Shown in pieces: positions 1 to 7,044 of a stretch of 12,014 nt of DNA. Numbering within the stretch: position 1 is the first letter of the stretch; each line of letters opens with the position of its first letter. The notes beneath the pieces are model-generated. The model did not search any database. It was not told where the DNA came from and saw only the letters and a program-made list of their open reading frames with translations. This DNA is from an uncultured Bacteroidota bacterium (GTDB lineage: Bacteria > Bacteroidota > Bacteroidia > Chitinophagales > Saprospiraceae): the NCBI GenBank assembly GCA_937952445.1, contig CALGAA010000210.1, forward strand, positions 1 through 12,014. Direction: 5' to 3'. Made by a program: the position numbers and the translations under genes.

Positions 1-3000
1 GGGATACCGCGACCATGACATCCAGCCCGATTGGAACTTTTACGATCCCTGTCCAACGTCCATCCTGTGACCGGACGGATACGGTGATAAATTCTTCCTC
101 AAATGGAGTTGAATTCTGGTATTGTATAATCCCCGACCTGAGTTCATTTTGAGTCCATTTTTGGCCCGGTCGTAAGGGCATTCCGTTTTTCATTAACTGA
201 CCGTGGTGGGTAGAATCCACCCATTCGTAAATCAGACCCGGGAAATTCCCGATTTGGATGTGCTGGTCGGTGATCGGATTTCGCCCACCCGGAGCAACCC
301 ATAAGGTATCGATTTCTACCGGCAACTTTTCCCGTGTAATGGCCCCGCACAGTTCCAATACCCATGATTCGAACAATCCTCCGGCCCCGATCGTGCTATC
401 CTGCCAGCGGAGATTCCATACTCCCTCGCTCGATATGCCTTTAAAAACAGAAAGGGGCTCCAGAGGCTTGACCCGGGTTCCTGCGGGCAACCTGCAATCG
501 GTAGTGGATACGCTTTCGTCGTCAAAGCTAATGTTTATATTCAAGCTGCGGATGCCGCATTCACCGTAATATAAAGTTGTCTGGTGGGTATCTTTTTGCA
601 GAATGAGCTTGAGTTGATTGACCGATTCGTGAAAACCCATAAAGTTTAGGACGTTAACATCTGAAACCTCAAATTTCTCACCAACCTCAATCGTTGATAC
701 GATTTCTCCTGGTGCACTGCCGCCCAGCCCTTTTGGTAGATCATCACCGGGATATGTCTTACAGTCCTGAATTTTAGTCTGAAACGCTCCCACAGGAACA
801 TCGGTGGTTGTCTGGCATTGGTTCTGAGGCAGAACCCGCCAAAAATATACCTGTCCCTCTTCCAAAACCATACTGGATGGGAACGAATCGGCAGTAATGT
901 GGGGTTCGGACAACACGACAAAATCCGGATGGAAACTGGCGGAAGTACTTACTTCCAGGTTGTAATAATCCGCATTGGGCGAAGGTGTCCATTCAAAATG
1001 TGGTATCACTTCTACATTTTGAACCTCATCGGTGGGATACTCCAGTCGGAGTGCAGAATGGTTATTGTTGACCACGACCAGCGAAATATCCCTGGAGATG
1101 GTATCCGTCGTTTCGCTGATGGCGTGCAATTTGAAATGCAGGGTATCCGAGTCGAAAGTTTCTGGTACGGCAAAAGTAAGTTGTACGGTTTCATTTACGG
1201 TCGAAACGGTGTCACTTAAGCGAATTTCGATTTCAGGAAATGGATTTTCGACATGATAGACCAACGCCTCATCGAAACCCAAAACGGGGAAGGGAGAGAT
1301 GGAAACATTGGCTACATCGGGTAAACATATAATCTGCTTTCCCGGACTGATTTGTAAACCAAAAGTAGGTTGATCGGGCAGTCTGATTGGGATATTCTCA
1401 TCTGAAATATCGAAAAAAATATGGTCGTATCCCTGGATCATGAACCGCACGCTGTCGGAGGTGATGTTGGGGATCTGGACGTCTTCCTCCCCGTCGTTTT
1501 CCGTTTTTTCCACGAGGGTAACGGGGAAGGTTTTTCCTCCATCCGTCGACATTTTGATCGTGACGTACGGGGCGTTGACCAGTCCGGTATGAGTACCGCC
1601 CACGTTCCATTGGATTTTGGTTAAAGATCCCGCAAAAAGCTGGTGCGAGGTGTCGTTGGGAAAATCGATGAAAAAGGGCCCTGCTGTTGTCGTACTTTTA
1701 AACCGGACCACTTCCTGGGCCAATCCTCCAGCCACTGGGTTGTTGTCCCGCACGGTGAGTCCGAATGTAAAATCCCGGTTGTAGGTTGGCAGAACTTCTT
1801 CGCGATTCATTTCCCCTGTCACCAATGTAGAGAGCTGTGGGAAATATCGTATAGCCGTGGTATCGGGAGCAAATGACCGGAAGGACGGACCCGACTGGAT
1901 CGGTTCACCCAATGGGGCGATAGGGCCGGTATCCAATTGATCCCAGGCGTAAGTTAATCGATCCCCATCTTCATCCACGGCCAGGGCATCGAGGATGAAA
2001 GGGGTGCTGATCGGAATGTACAAATCCGCATTTTCCGGAATATTAACCGATACGATTTCCGGTGCCGTATTGGTAATCTCTTCAGTGGTGACGCAGGTGC
2101 TGCCGGGACCGATTTCCATGTACCGGGTCATTTGTTGGATGGATCCGGTATGAAAATAAAAAGGTCCCGGTATATATTGAATATTTTGATTGCCACAGGA
2201 GCTGATGTAACTCATAATCGAGGAGCCACTTCCGGGTTCGTAAGCCGTTCCGGTGGCTCGTTGGGTATTGTTGATGCCGGGACAATTGGACCAGGTATGG
2301 CTGGCGCCGAGCTGATGGCCGAGTTCGTGTGTTAAGACCCGGACGTAACCCTCGAGGTTGTTCGTCAGATCGCAGGACAATGCTTTTCCTTTGTCAAATT
2401 CACAAATCGTTCCGACGCCGGCCGATACTCCGGCTGTTCCGGGTCCGCAATTGGTCGCGAGGAGATGCCCCAGATCGTAATTGGTACGACCAATATTCCG
2501 GACCAATTGTTCGTCCAGGGTATTGAGCATCAGATTGTTGTTTCCTTCGACATACGGGTCATCGTCTTTATTGTGAAAAAACAATTGAGTGCTTTCTTCG
2601 ATAATTTGGAACCGCAAGGCTATTTCCCTGAGGAAAACTTCATTAACCCGGTTGAATATTCGGTTGATCTGTGCCAAAACTGAAGCCGTGGTCCCGCCGT
2701 GGCGCGCAGAATACGTCGAAGTAACTGAAACCGCCAGTTTGTATGTTCTTTGTTTGACGGTGGTGGCTCTCCGGGTTTGGATGCCGGAACTATACCCGGT
2801 GGAGGCATGGAGGTCGGTAGGTGTCAGGCACAGTCCCAGCTCCTGCTGGGGTTTTGTTATTGACATTGACAGCTCTTGAAACTTATAGATATGGTCCCCG
2901 AGGTGTTCGATGGCGTATCGATGTTGACCTCTGGTGAAAATCACATCGATTCCAGCGGGATCTACCGCCATTCGTCCCGAAACATCGTCGTATCGGAACG

Positions 3001-3298
3001 AAAACGCCTGGATTTCCGGAAATCGTTGCTGCAATTCGGGTTCAAATACCGGGCTCTCCTGAATGGTCACGGGAATTAAATCCCCAGAAGGTCCTGGAAT
3101 TAGGATTTGGTCCTCGTCCTGTAGGTTTTCCGGGAAATCGATTAATTGAAAATATCGATCGGAGTGGGATGGTTTGGAATCCTGACTTCTGACCCCGGTG
3201 TTTTCCGGCACAAATATCTCCCATATTTGCGCTTCAAGCCCCAGGGTGCATGTAAGGCTTAGAATAATTACGAGTACGATTACTCTCATGAAAATCAT
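1..3298 (-). CDS. Secreted reprolysin-like (M12B-type) zinc metalloprotease, multidomain, C-terminus off the window
   Basis: An open frame of about 1,099 codons runs from an ATG at 3298 to the left edge without a stop, so the C-terminus is missing. The N-terminus is a signal peptide: hydrophobic residues 5-20, likely cleaved near LEA-Q at 24. Residues ~25-185 look like a propeptide. The catalytic domain spans ~186-400, with the zinc motif HELGHQLGASH (His324, Glu325, His328, His334) and a Met-turn SIMSY (Met362). An Ig/cadherin-like module (~410-640, with DEDGDRLTYAW) carries signatures common in Bacteroidota proteases. Further beta modules follow: Ig-like ~640-745 and FnIII-like ~750-850. 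A proprotein-convertase P-domain at ~860-985 ends in GLFESWVLELCG, and a CSPG/cadherin-3-like repeat at ~1005-1090 contains WTQNELRSGIIQY. It probably degrades extracellular protein; export by a type IX sorting domain is inferred, because that end is not visible. Another in-frame ATG at 3289 could be the start. It is transcribed away from the neighbouring spacer. Confidence 0.93.
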   Translation of the reverse strand, partial: MIFMRVIVLVIILSLTCTLGLEAQIWEIFVPENTGVRSQDSKPSHSDRYFQLIDFPENLQDEDQILIPGPSGDLIPVTIQESPVFEPELQQRFPEIQAFSFRYDDVSGRMAVDPAGIDVIFTRGQHRYAIEHLGDHIYKFQELSMSITKPQQELGLCLTPTDLHASTGYSSGIQTRRATTVKQRTYKLAVSVTSTYSARHGGTTASVLAQINRIFNRVNEVFLREIALRFQIIEESTQLFFHNKDDDPYVEGNNNLMLNTLDEQLVRNIGRTNYDLGHLLATNCGPGTAGVSAGVGTICEFDKGKALSCDLTNNLEGYVRVLTHELGHQLGASHTWSNCPGINNTQRATGTAYEPGSGSSIMSYISSCGNQNIQYIPGPFYFHTGSIQQMTRYMEIGPGSTCVTTEEITNTAPEIVSVNIPENADLYIPISTPFILDALAVDEDGDRLTYAWDQLDTGPIAPLGEPIQSGPSFRSFAPDTTAIRYFPQLSTLVTGEMNREEVLPTYNRDFTFGLTVRDNNPVAGGLAQEVVRFKSTTTAGPFFIDFPNDTSHQLFAGSLTKIQWNVGGTHTGLVNAPYVTIKMSTDGGKTFPVTLVEKTENDGEEDVQIPNITSDSVRFMIQGYDHIFFDISDENIPIRLPDQPTFGLQISPGKQIICLPDVANVSISPFPVLGFDEALVYHVENPFPEIEIRLSDTVSTVNETVQLTFAVPETFDSDTLHFKLHAISETTDTISRDISLVVVNNNHSALRLEYPTDEVQNVEVIPHFEWTPSPNADYYNLEVSTSASFHPDFVVLSEPHITADSFPSSMVLEEGQVYFWRVLPQNQCQTTTDVPVGAFQTKIQDCKTYPGDDLPKGLGGSAPGEIVSTIEVGEKFEVSDVNVLNFMGFHESVNQLKLILQKDTHQTTLYYGECGIRSLNINISFDDESVSTTDCRLPAGTRVKPLEPLSVFKGISSEGVWNLRWQDSTIGAGGLFESWVLELCGAITREKLPVEIDTLWVAPGGRNPITDQHIQIGNFPGLIYEWVDSTHHGQLMKNGMPLRPGQKWTQNELRSGIIQYQNSTPFEEEFITVSVRSQDGRWTGIVKVPIGLDVMVAVS

Positions 3299-3313
3299 GG
3301 TTTGTGATTATAT

Positions 3314-3338
3314 GCCCCCAGGTGACGACGCTGGAGGC
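3314..3338 (-). promoter_or_regulatory. 5'-leader hairpin upstream of the protease gene
   Basis: On the minus strand, GCCTCCAG and CTGGGGGC can pair over eight positions (one G-U) around a 9-base loop. In the plus-strand sense one of these pairs becomes a C-A mismatch, so the structure favours the protease mRNA. With the -7 element at 3349-3356, transcription would begin a few bases before the stem, placing the hairpin almost at the 5' end. It could protect the mRNA or modulate translation; it has no U-tract and is not a terminator. Confidence 0.4.
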
Positions 3339-3348
3339 TATAAAACTA

Positions 3349-3356
3349 CAAAATTA
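3349..3356 (-). promoter_or_regulatory. Probable -7 element of the protease promoter (TAATTTTG)
   Basis: Read on the minus strand this octamer matches the Bacteroidota -7 consensus TAnnTTTG exactly, and it lies 50 bases upstream of the protease ATG at 3298. I found no good TTG/TTTG -33 element at the usual distance, so the call rests on the -7 match and its position in an A+T-rich spacer. Confidence 0.45.
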
Positions 3357-3426
3357 AATATACTTATAAAGTTTTACAGTTGGCAGTATTACACACGCTA
3401 TACCTTGAAAATCAATGGCAAATAAG

Positions 3427-3622
3427 ATGAAAAGAAAATACCTGCTGAATCGGCTGGTGGGGTTACATCATCGAGTTCGTTTCCGTGAAAGTCGATCCAT
3501 AGAATTGCAACACGATTGAATCCAACAAAACAAAAATTACAGTTTCATTCGGGTTCTTTTGGGCCATTTTATCATTGATCTACTTCCATATCCGCTTCAA
3601 CGGATCCGCGATTGGTTCTTAA
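3427..3622 (+). pseudogene. Possible frameshifted small membrane-protein gene
   Basis: An ATG at 3427 opens 30 codons of a very basic peptide (MKRKYLLNRLVGLHH...) ending at TGA 3517-3519. In another frame, stop-free from 3503 and closing at TAA 3620-3622, lies a stretch with a plausible transmembrane helix (ITVSFGFFWAILSLIYFHI). Joined by one frameshift near 3503-3519, they would give a basic N-terminus plus one membrane helix, about 66 residues. I recognise no family. Chance is a real alternative, since hydrophobic frames occur readily in A+T-rich DNA. Confidence 0.15.
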
Positions 3623-3712
3623 TCTTTCTCCCACCAGAGCATTGAATTCGAAAAAGGTATGTCAGAAGAATCCTGATAAGAATAGAATAGTCAAATATCT
3701 CAGCAACCGAAC

Positions 3713-4729
3713 TTATCTGGGTTTAATAATATCGTTGCTCAATAGAAATTGATTATTTTGATTGGTCCAGAATCCATAACGCATTCGCCTGAATTCCCTG
3801 AAACGGATGGGATAAGTGGTTGTCGTATCTATATCGTAGGTTTCGGAATTTTGGATGTGCACATGCAGGTGCGGGAAGTCGGTATTTCCCGAATTCCCTA
3901 CTTGTGCAAGTTTTTCACCAATCTCTACTGTATCACCCAATTTTACGCTGATACTATGTTGTTTTAAGTGCGCTAATGCGATGAAAAGCGAATCCTGGAA
4001 TTCTATAATAATATGATTGCCAGCGAGCTTGTCTCTATCGGTTATCTTCCTGTCTGGCAGACTGTCGATAAGGTGTACCACCATGCCGTTGACAGGTGAA
4101 ATAATTTCAGCACCAAAGGTATAGCTGTCCTCGTTTGCCACTCCTTCTTTCTTAAACAACTTGCCATTGTCTCCGAATTTTACAATATCGATAGCATATT
4201 TTTGGCTTTGAATGCGGTCGTGGTGATTGGTCAGCCCGCTTGCTCCTGCCCCCGATGCCACCCATTTCCCCCGAAAAGGCAAGTCAATAATCACACTGGA
4301 TGCTATATCTGGATGCCTGGAAGCGTCTATGTAGAGTTTGTTGAGCAGTATTCCCAGGAATAAAAACAGGGTGGCAAAGAGGATGTTAAATATTCTGTTG
4401 ATTTTCCCGGGCTTTAAATGTAGGTGGTATCCTAATTCAGTACACACCAAAATGAACAGGGCCAGAAGTAAACCTACCTTCGCCCAGTAAGGAGCAAACA
4501 GACTGCCTCTTTGTAGAATGAAGATATAGTTGGTCAATCCTATTGCAAACACAGGGAAACCAAGAATAAAGAGGTACCGGAAAATGCGGAAGATACTTTT
4601 CTCCTGGCTTATATTTATTCTCGTCTGCTTCGTTCGTCGGTAATAAAGGAAACGTAAAATCACTAAAACCGCGATTGAGATCACGAGAATCGTATATCCT
4701 GTTGATACGATATTTTCGAATTCCTTCAT
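3713..4729 (-). CDS. M23 (LytM-type) metallopeptidase with four N-terminal membrane helices
   Basis: The 338-residue product has predicted membrane helices at ~11-30, 50-72, 84-103 and 112-132, then an M23 domain from ~150 on. By the positive-inside rule (basic RRTKQTR after helix 1 and KPGKINR after helix 3) the C-terminal domain faces the periplasm. Visible M23 residues are an NHH motif (His169/170), YAID (Asp181), the ALAHL histidine (His254) and PHLH (His287, His289). The long gap between NHH and AxD fits the membrane-anchored M23 subgroup better than the HxxxD spacing of lysostaphin. M23 enzymes cut peptidoglycan cross-bridges or act as regulators; the substrate here is unknown. It starts 48 bases after the mscS-like gene on the same strand, so co-transcription is likely. 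Five 60-base lines that I counted average about 37% G+C, clearly below neighbouring genes. No signal peptide precedes the first helix. Confidence 0.88.
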   Translation of the reverse strand: MKEFENIVSTGYTILVISIAVLVILRFLYYRRTKQTRINISQEKSIFRIFRYLFILGFPVFAIGLTNYIFILQRGSLFAPYWAKVGLLLALFILVCTELGYHLHLKPGKINRIFNILFATLFLFLGILLNKLYIDASRHPDIASSVIIDLPFRGKWVASGAGASGLTNHHDRIQSQKYAIDIVKFGDNGKLFKKEGVANEDSYTFGAEIISPVNGMVVHLIDSLPDRKITDRDKLAGNHIIIEFQDSLFIALAHLKQHSISVKLGDTVEIGEKLAQVGNSGNTDFPHLHVHIQNSETYDIDTTTTYPIRFREFRRMRYGFWTNQNNQFLLSNDIIKPR

Positions 4730-4777
4730 TTACTTCCGAGGGGATAAAATACGTTGCGTTTTTATTCCCCTGGTAAT

Positions 4778-5668
4778 TTACGACTTTTCATCATTTTTCT
4801 CCACATGAGCCAATAGTTCCTGTTTTTTGTGGTTTTTGATCTCCATAATCGTGGATGGAATATAAAAACCGGCTTTGGTGAGAGCATTCAGGACTTCGGT
4901 CATGACGACGGTACGGATGTTGGGGATACTGAATTCCGGTTGATCGGTAAAAATCCAGAAAAAAACCTCCAAATCGATGGTGCTTGAGCTAAATTGTTTT
5001 GTGACGACCAGGGGGTCTTTGCCCGTGCCTCTACCCTGATTCAGGTCTTTTATGGTATGGAGAATAATTTCGATCGCCTCCTCGATGTTGGCCCCATAAT
5101 CCAGTCCGATGACGAATGAATCTCTAAAATTACCATCGAGCGTTAAGTTGACGATGGGCTTTTTGACGATGATGGAATTGGGAATGAACACATCTCTTCC
5201 ATCGTAGGTATTGACCATGGTTTCCCTGAGGTCCAGGCCGGTTATCCGCCCGCTAATACCCTCAATTTCCACCACATCCCCGATGCGGAAGGGACGTTTG
5301 AAGGCCAGGAGAATCCCGGCGAGAAAATTTTCTCCTATATCCTTAAACGCAAAACCCAGAATTATGGCCGATAATCCGGCCCCGGCCAGCAGGTTGGTTG
5401 CTGTCCCATCCAAACCTCCGACATCCAGGGCGATGATTATGGCCACCACGACCATAAGAATATAGGTCAGCCGAACCACGAACTGGGCGATTAACAATTC
5501 CTCAGTTCTTTTCGCCATGTACCTGGCTAACAGCCTTTTCATTAATCTTGCGATTAAAAAAACGATCAAAAATGCCGCCAGCCCAATTAGAATCCGGGGC
5601 ATCAGTTCCACCAGTTTGTCGTAATATTTGCCAAATTCGGCCCATACATCATTTATGAAATTTTCCAT
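4778..5668 (-). CDS. Small-conductance mechanosensitive channel, MscS family
   Basis: The 296-residue protein has the compact MscS plan: helices at ~24-44 and ~64-86, then a pore helix of small residues (NLLAGAGLSAIILGFAFKD) leading into the family signature ENFLAGILLAFKRPFRIGD. A beta domain with NTYDGRDVFIPNS follows, then the cytoplasmic alpha/beta region. MscS channels open under membrane tension and release solutes during hypo-osmotic shock, acting as inner-membrane heptamers. The length is close to E. coli MscS (286). The start ATG at 5668 follows an A+T-rich leader without a Shine-Dalgarno sequence. It is the first gene of a likely two-gene unit with the M23 peptidase and is divergent from the glycosyltransferase gene. 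I could not identify its promoter with confidence. Family assignment is secure; ion selectivity and gating are not readable from sequence. Confidence 0.95.
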   Translation of the reverse strand: MENFINDVWAEFGKYYDKLVELMPRILIGLAAFLIVFLIARLMKRLLARYMAKRTEELLIAQFVVRLTYILMVVVAIIIALDVGGLDGTATNLLAGAGLSAIILGFAFKDIGENFLAGILLAFKRPFRIGDVVEIEGISGRITGLDLRETMVNTYDGRDVFIPNSIIVKKPIVNLTLDGNFRDSFVIGLDYGANIEEAIEIILHTIKDLNQGRGTGKDPLVVTKQFSSSTIDLEVFFWIFTDQPEFSIPNIRTVVMTEVLNALTKAGFYIPSTIMEIKNHKKQELLAHVEKNDEKS

Positions 5669-5771
5669 ATCTCTTGCTTTTATTGGGAAGATATAAAAAA
5701 GACAATAAAATTTTAATTTGATGGAGGGTTATTTGGACGGTTCAGGCAGGTTTTATTTCGCTTGTTTCAAC

Positions 5772-5801
5772 GGCATGTGTGGATCGTTTTTTCCACATGC
5801 C
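5772..5801. repeat. Inverted repeat in the divergent intergenic region
   Basis: GGCATGTG and CACATGCC are perfect 8-base arms 14 bases apart, and GGA/TCC within the loop could extend the pairing past a bulge. It lies about 100 bases upstream of both the mscS-like gene and the glycosyltransferase. The T-run sits inside the loop, so it is not a normal intrinsic terminator. An operator for a dimeric regulator is possible. Confidence 0.35.
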
Positions 5802-5840
5802 CCTGCTCAGAAATTCTTTTCTGCCTTGCCTGATCTCCAC

Positions 5841-5869
5841 TTTGCTTCGCAAATGTTTTCCTATCTTTA
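5841..5869 (+). promoter_or_regulatory. Probable promoter of the glycosyltransferase gene
   Basis: TTTG at 5841-5844 and TATCTTTA at 5862-5869 are 17 bases apart. They fit the Bacteroidota -33/-7 pattern (TTTG, then TAnnTTTG), with one mismatch in the -7 box. Transcription would begin near 5876, about ten bases before the ATG at 5887. This supports that ATG as the true start, because a start at 5779 would lie upstream of the promoter. Confidence 0.5.
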
Positions 5870-5886
5870 AGAATGAAATATTCCAA

Positions 5887-7044
5887 ATGGCACACCCACA
5901 CATTCTGATCATTCCCCCCTGGTTTGACATCGATTATCAGCACCATTTTTCCAAAAGCTATCATCGATGGGCGCAGGATTTGGCTGATGAGAAGGGAATA
6001 AAAGTGGGGTTGTTGTATGGGGATTTTCGGCTGGGGATATGGTCGAGGGAGATTTTTCAGCGATCTGACCTGAATTATCATTATTTGGGGGTGCGGGATT
6101 GGGGACTTCCCAAAGTGGGGTTTGGATGGCGACGGTGGACAAGGCAATACCTTCGGGCGTTTGAGCAGTATGTGGATCGTTTTGGAAGACCTACGGTGAT
6201 CCATGGATTTTCATTATTGGGCGTGATCGCTGCCGGTGTCATTCACCAGGCCTTTCAGATTCCTTATGTGTACACAGAAGTGCTCGGCTCGATGATTTCC
6301 GGCCATGTATCAACCCGTCTGGTTCGAAAAGCCCACATGCCGGTCCGTAAGGCTTCCCTGGTCAGTGGGATTAGCCCGGAAATGACCTCTGCCCTGAACC
6401 GTGCCTTTGGGGTGAACGCCCGTCTTATTCCGTTGTATATCGACTGCGAACGATTTCGCGCCACGCCAATGCCACCCGGACCGGTCAGGTTTATTTCGAT
6501 CGGTTCCCCGGCGTTGACAAAAGGGATGGATTTGTTGGTGTCAGCTATGCGGCAGGTTGCTGAAGCCCTGCCCCTATGCCATTTGACCATCGTCTGTGAA
6601 CCCCGTGATGAAAGTTTGTTAACGAATTTGATTCAGGAGCACGGTTTGCATGATCACATCACCCTTAGAGGTCCTGTGCCTTATGAGGCCATTCCGGGAT
6701 TGCTGCAGGATTCCCATGTGTTGATTTCCGCCTCACGGGAAGAAAGTTTTGGCTATACCATGGTTGAGGCCCTGGCCACGGGCCGTCCGGTCATCGCTTC
6801 CCCATCTCCCGGGGCCAAATATATCGTAGCCCCCCACCACGGACGGATTGTCCGGGAAATGAGAAAGCGGGGGGAAATCGATCCTGAGGCTCTTGCTCAG
6901 ACCATGATCGAGGTGGCTGGTCAATTGCCGGACTATGTGGCGGAGGATATGCACGGTGAGATTTGTCATCGGTTTGGGAAACGGAGGATTCTGGAAGAAT
7001 GGACAGAAATTTATACTCAACTATCAATGAAAGAAACCGGATGA
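5887..7044 (+). CDS. Glycosyltransferase, GT4-like (GT-B fold)
   Basis: The product is 385 residues from the ATG at 5887. The N-terminus MAHPHILIIPPWFDI is a normal opening strand of a GT-B Rossmann domain, and a promoter-like pair sits just upstream. The same frame extends back to a GTG at 5779, but that would add 36 residues of unrelated sequence. The C-terminal nucleotide-sugar domain begins near residue 195 (PVRFISIGSPALTKGMDLL) and holds the GT4 EX7E motif in EESFGYTMVE (Glu286, Glu294), followed by ALATGRPVIAS. These enzymes move a sugar from a nucleotide donor to a glycan or lipid acceptor at the cytoplasmic membrane face; donor and acceptor cannot be told here. The stop overlaps the start of the acyltransferase gene as ATGA, so the two are probably translationally coupled and may serve the same envelope glycan. 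Retaining chemistry is inferred from the family. Confidence 0.92.
   Translation: MAHPHILIIPPWFDIDYQHHFSKSYHRWAQDLADEKGIKVGLLYGDFRLGIWSREIFQRSDLNYHYLGVRDWGLPKVGFGWRRWTRQYLRAFEQYVDRFGRPTVIHGFSLLGVIAAGVIHQAFQIPYVYTEVLGSMISGHVSTRLVRKAHMPVRKASLVSGISPEMTSALNRAFGVNARLIPLYIDCERFRATPMPPGPVRFISIGSPALTKGMDLLVSAMRQVAEALPLCHLTIVCEPRDESLLTNLIQEHGLHDHITLRGPVPYEAIPGLLQDSHVLISASREESFGYTMVEALATGRPVIASPSPGAKYIVAPHHGRIVREMRKRGEIDPEALAQTMIEVAGQLPDYVAEDMHGEICHRFGKRRILEEWTEIYTQLSMKETG

Larger units (their letters stand above)
3299..3712. other. A+T-rich spacer between the protease and M23 peptidase genes
   Basis: These 414 bases lie upstream of the protease and downstream of the M23 peptidase gene, which point the same way. 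Besides the promoter-like octamer and leader hairpin, I see no convincing full gene. A 30-codon plus-strand frame (3427-3519, starting MKRKYLLNRL) is followed in another frame by a 39-codon stop-free stretch (3503-3622) encoding a hydrophobic helix, which may be debris of one small gene. I see no clear intrinsic terminator after the peptidase gene. Confidence 0.6.

Noticed and set aside
5779..5886. GTG at 5779 as the glycosyltransferase start
   Set aside because: It would add 36 residues unlike a GT-B N-terminus and would lie upstream of the fitted promoter.
5778..6183. A 13-base direct repeat, TGTGGATCGTTTT, at 5778 and 6171
   Set aside because: About one such pair is expected by chance in 12 kb, and the second copy is inside coding sequence.
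5767..6204. A 145-codon minus-strand open frame near the divergent region
   Set aside because: It overlaps the glycosyltransferase N-terminus antisense, is unusually rich in proline and basic residues like a shadow frame, and has no family signature.
6963..7040. TTG at 6963 as the acyltransferase start
   Set aside because: The extra residues are out-of-frame glycosyltransferase sequence; the ATG at 7041 gives a normal N-terminus and an ATGA overlap.
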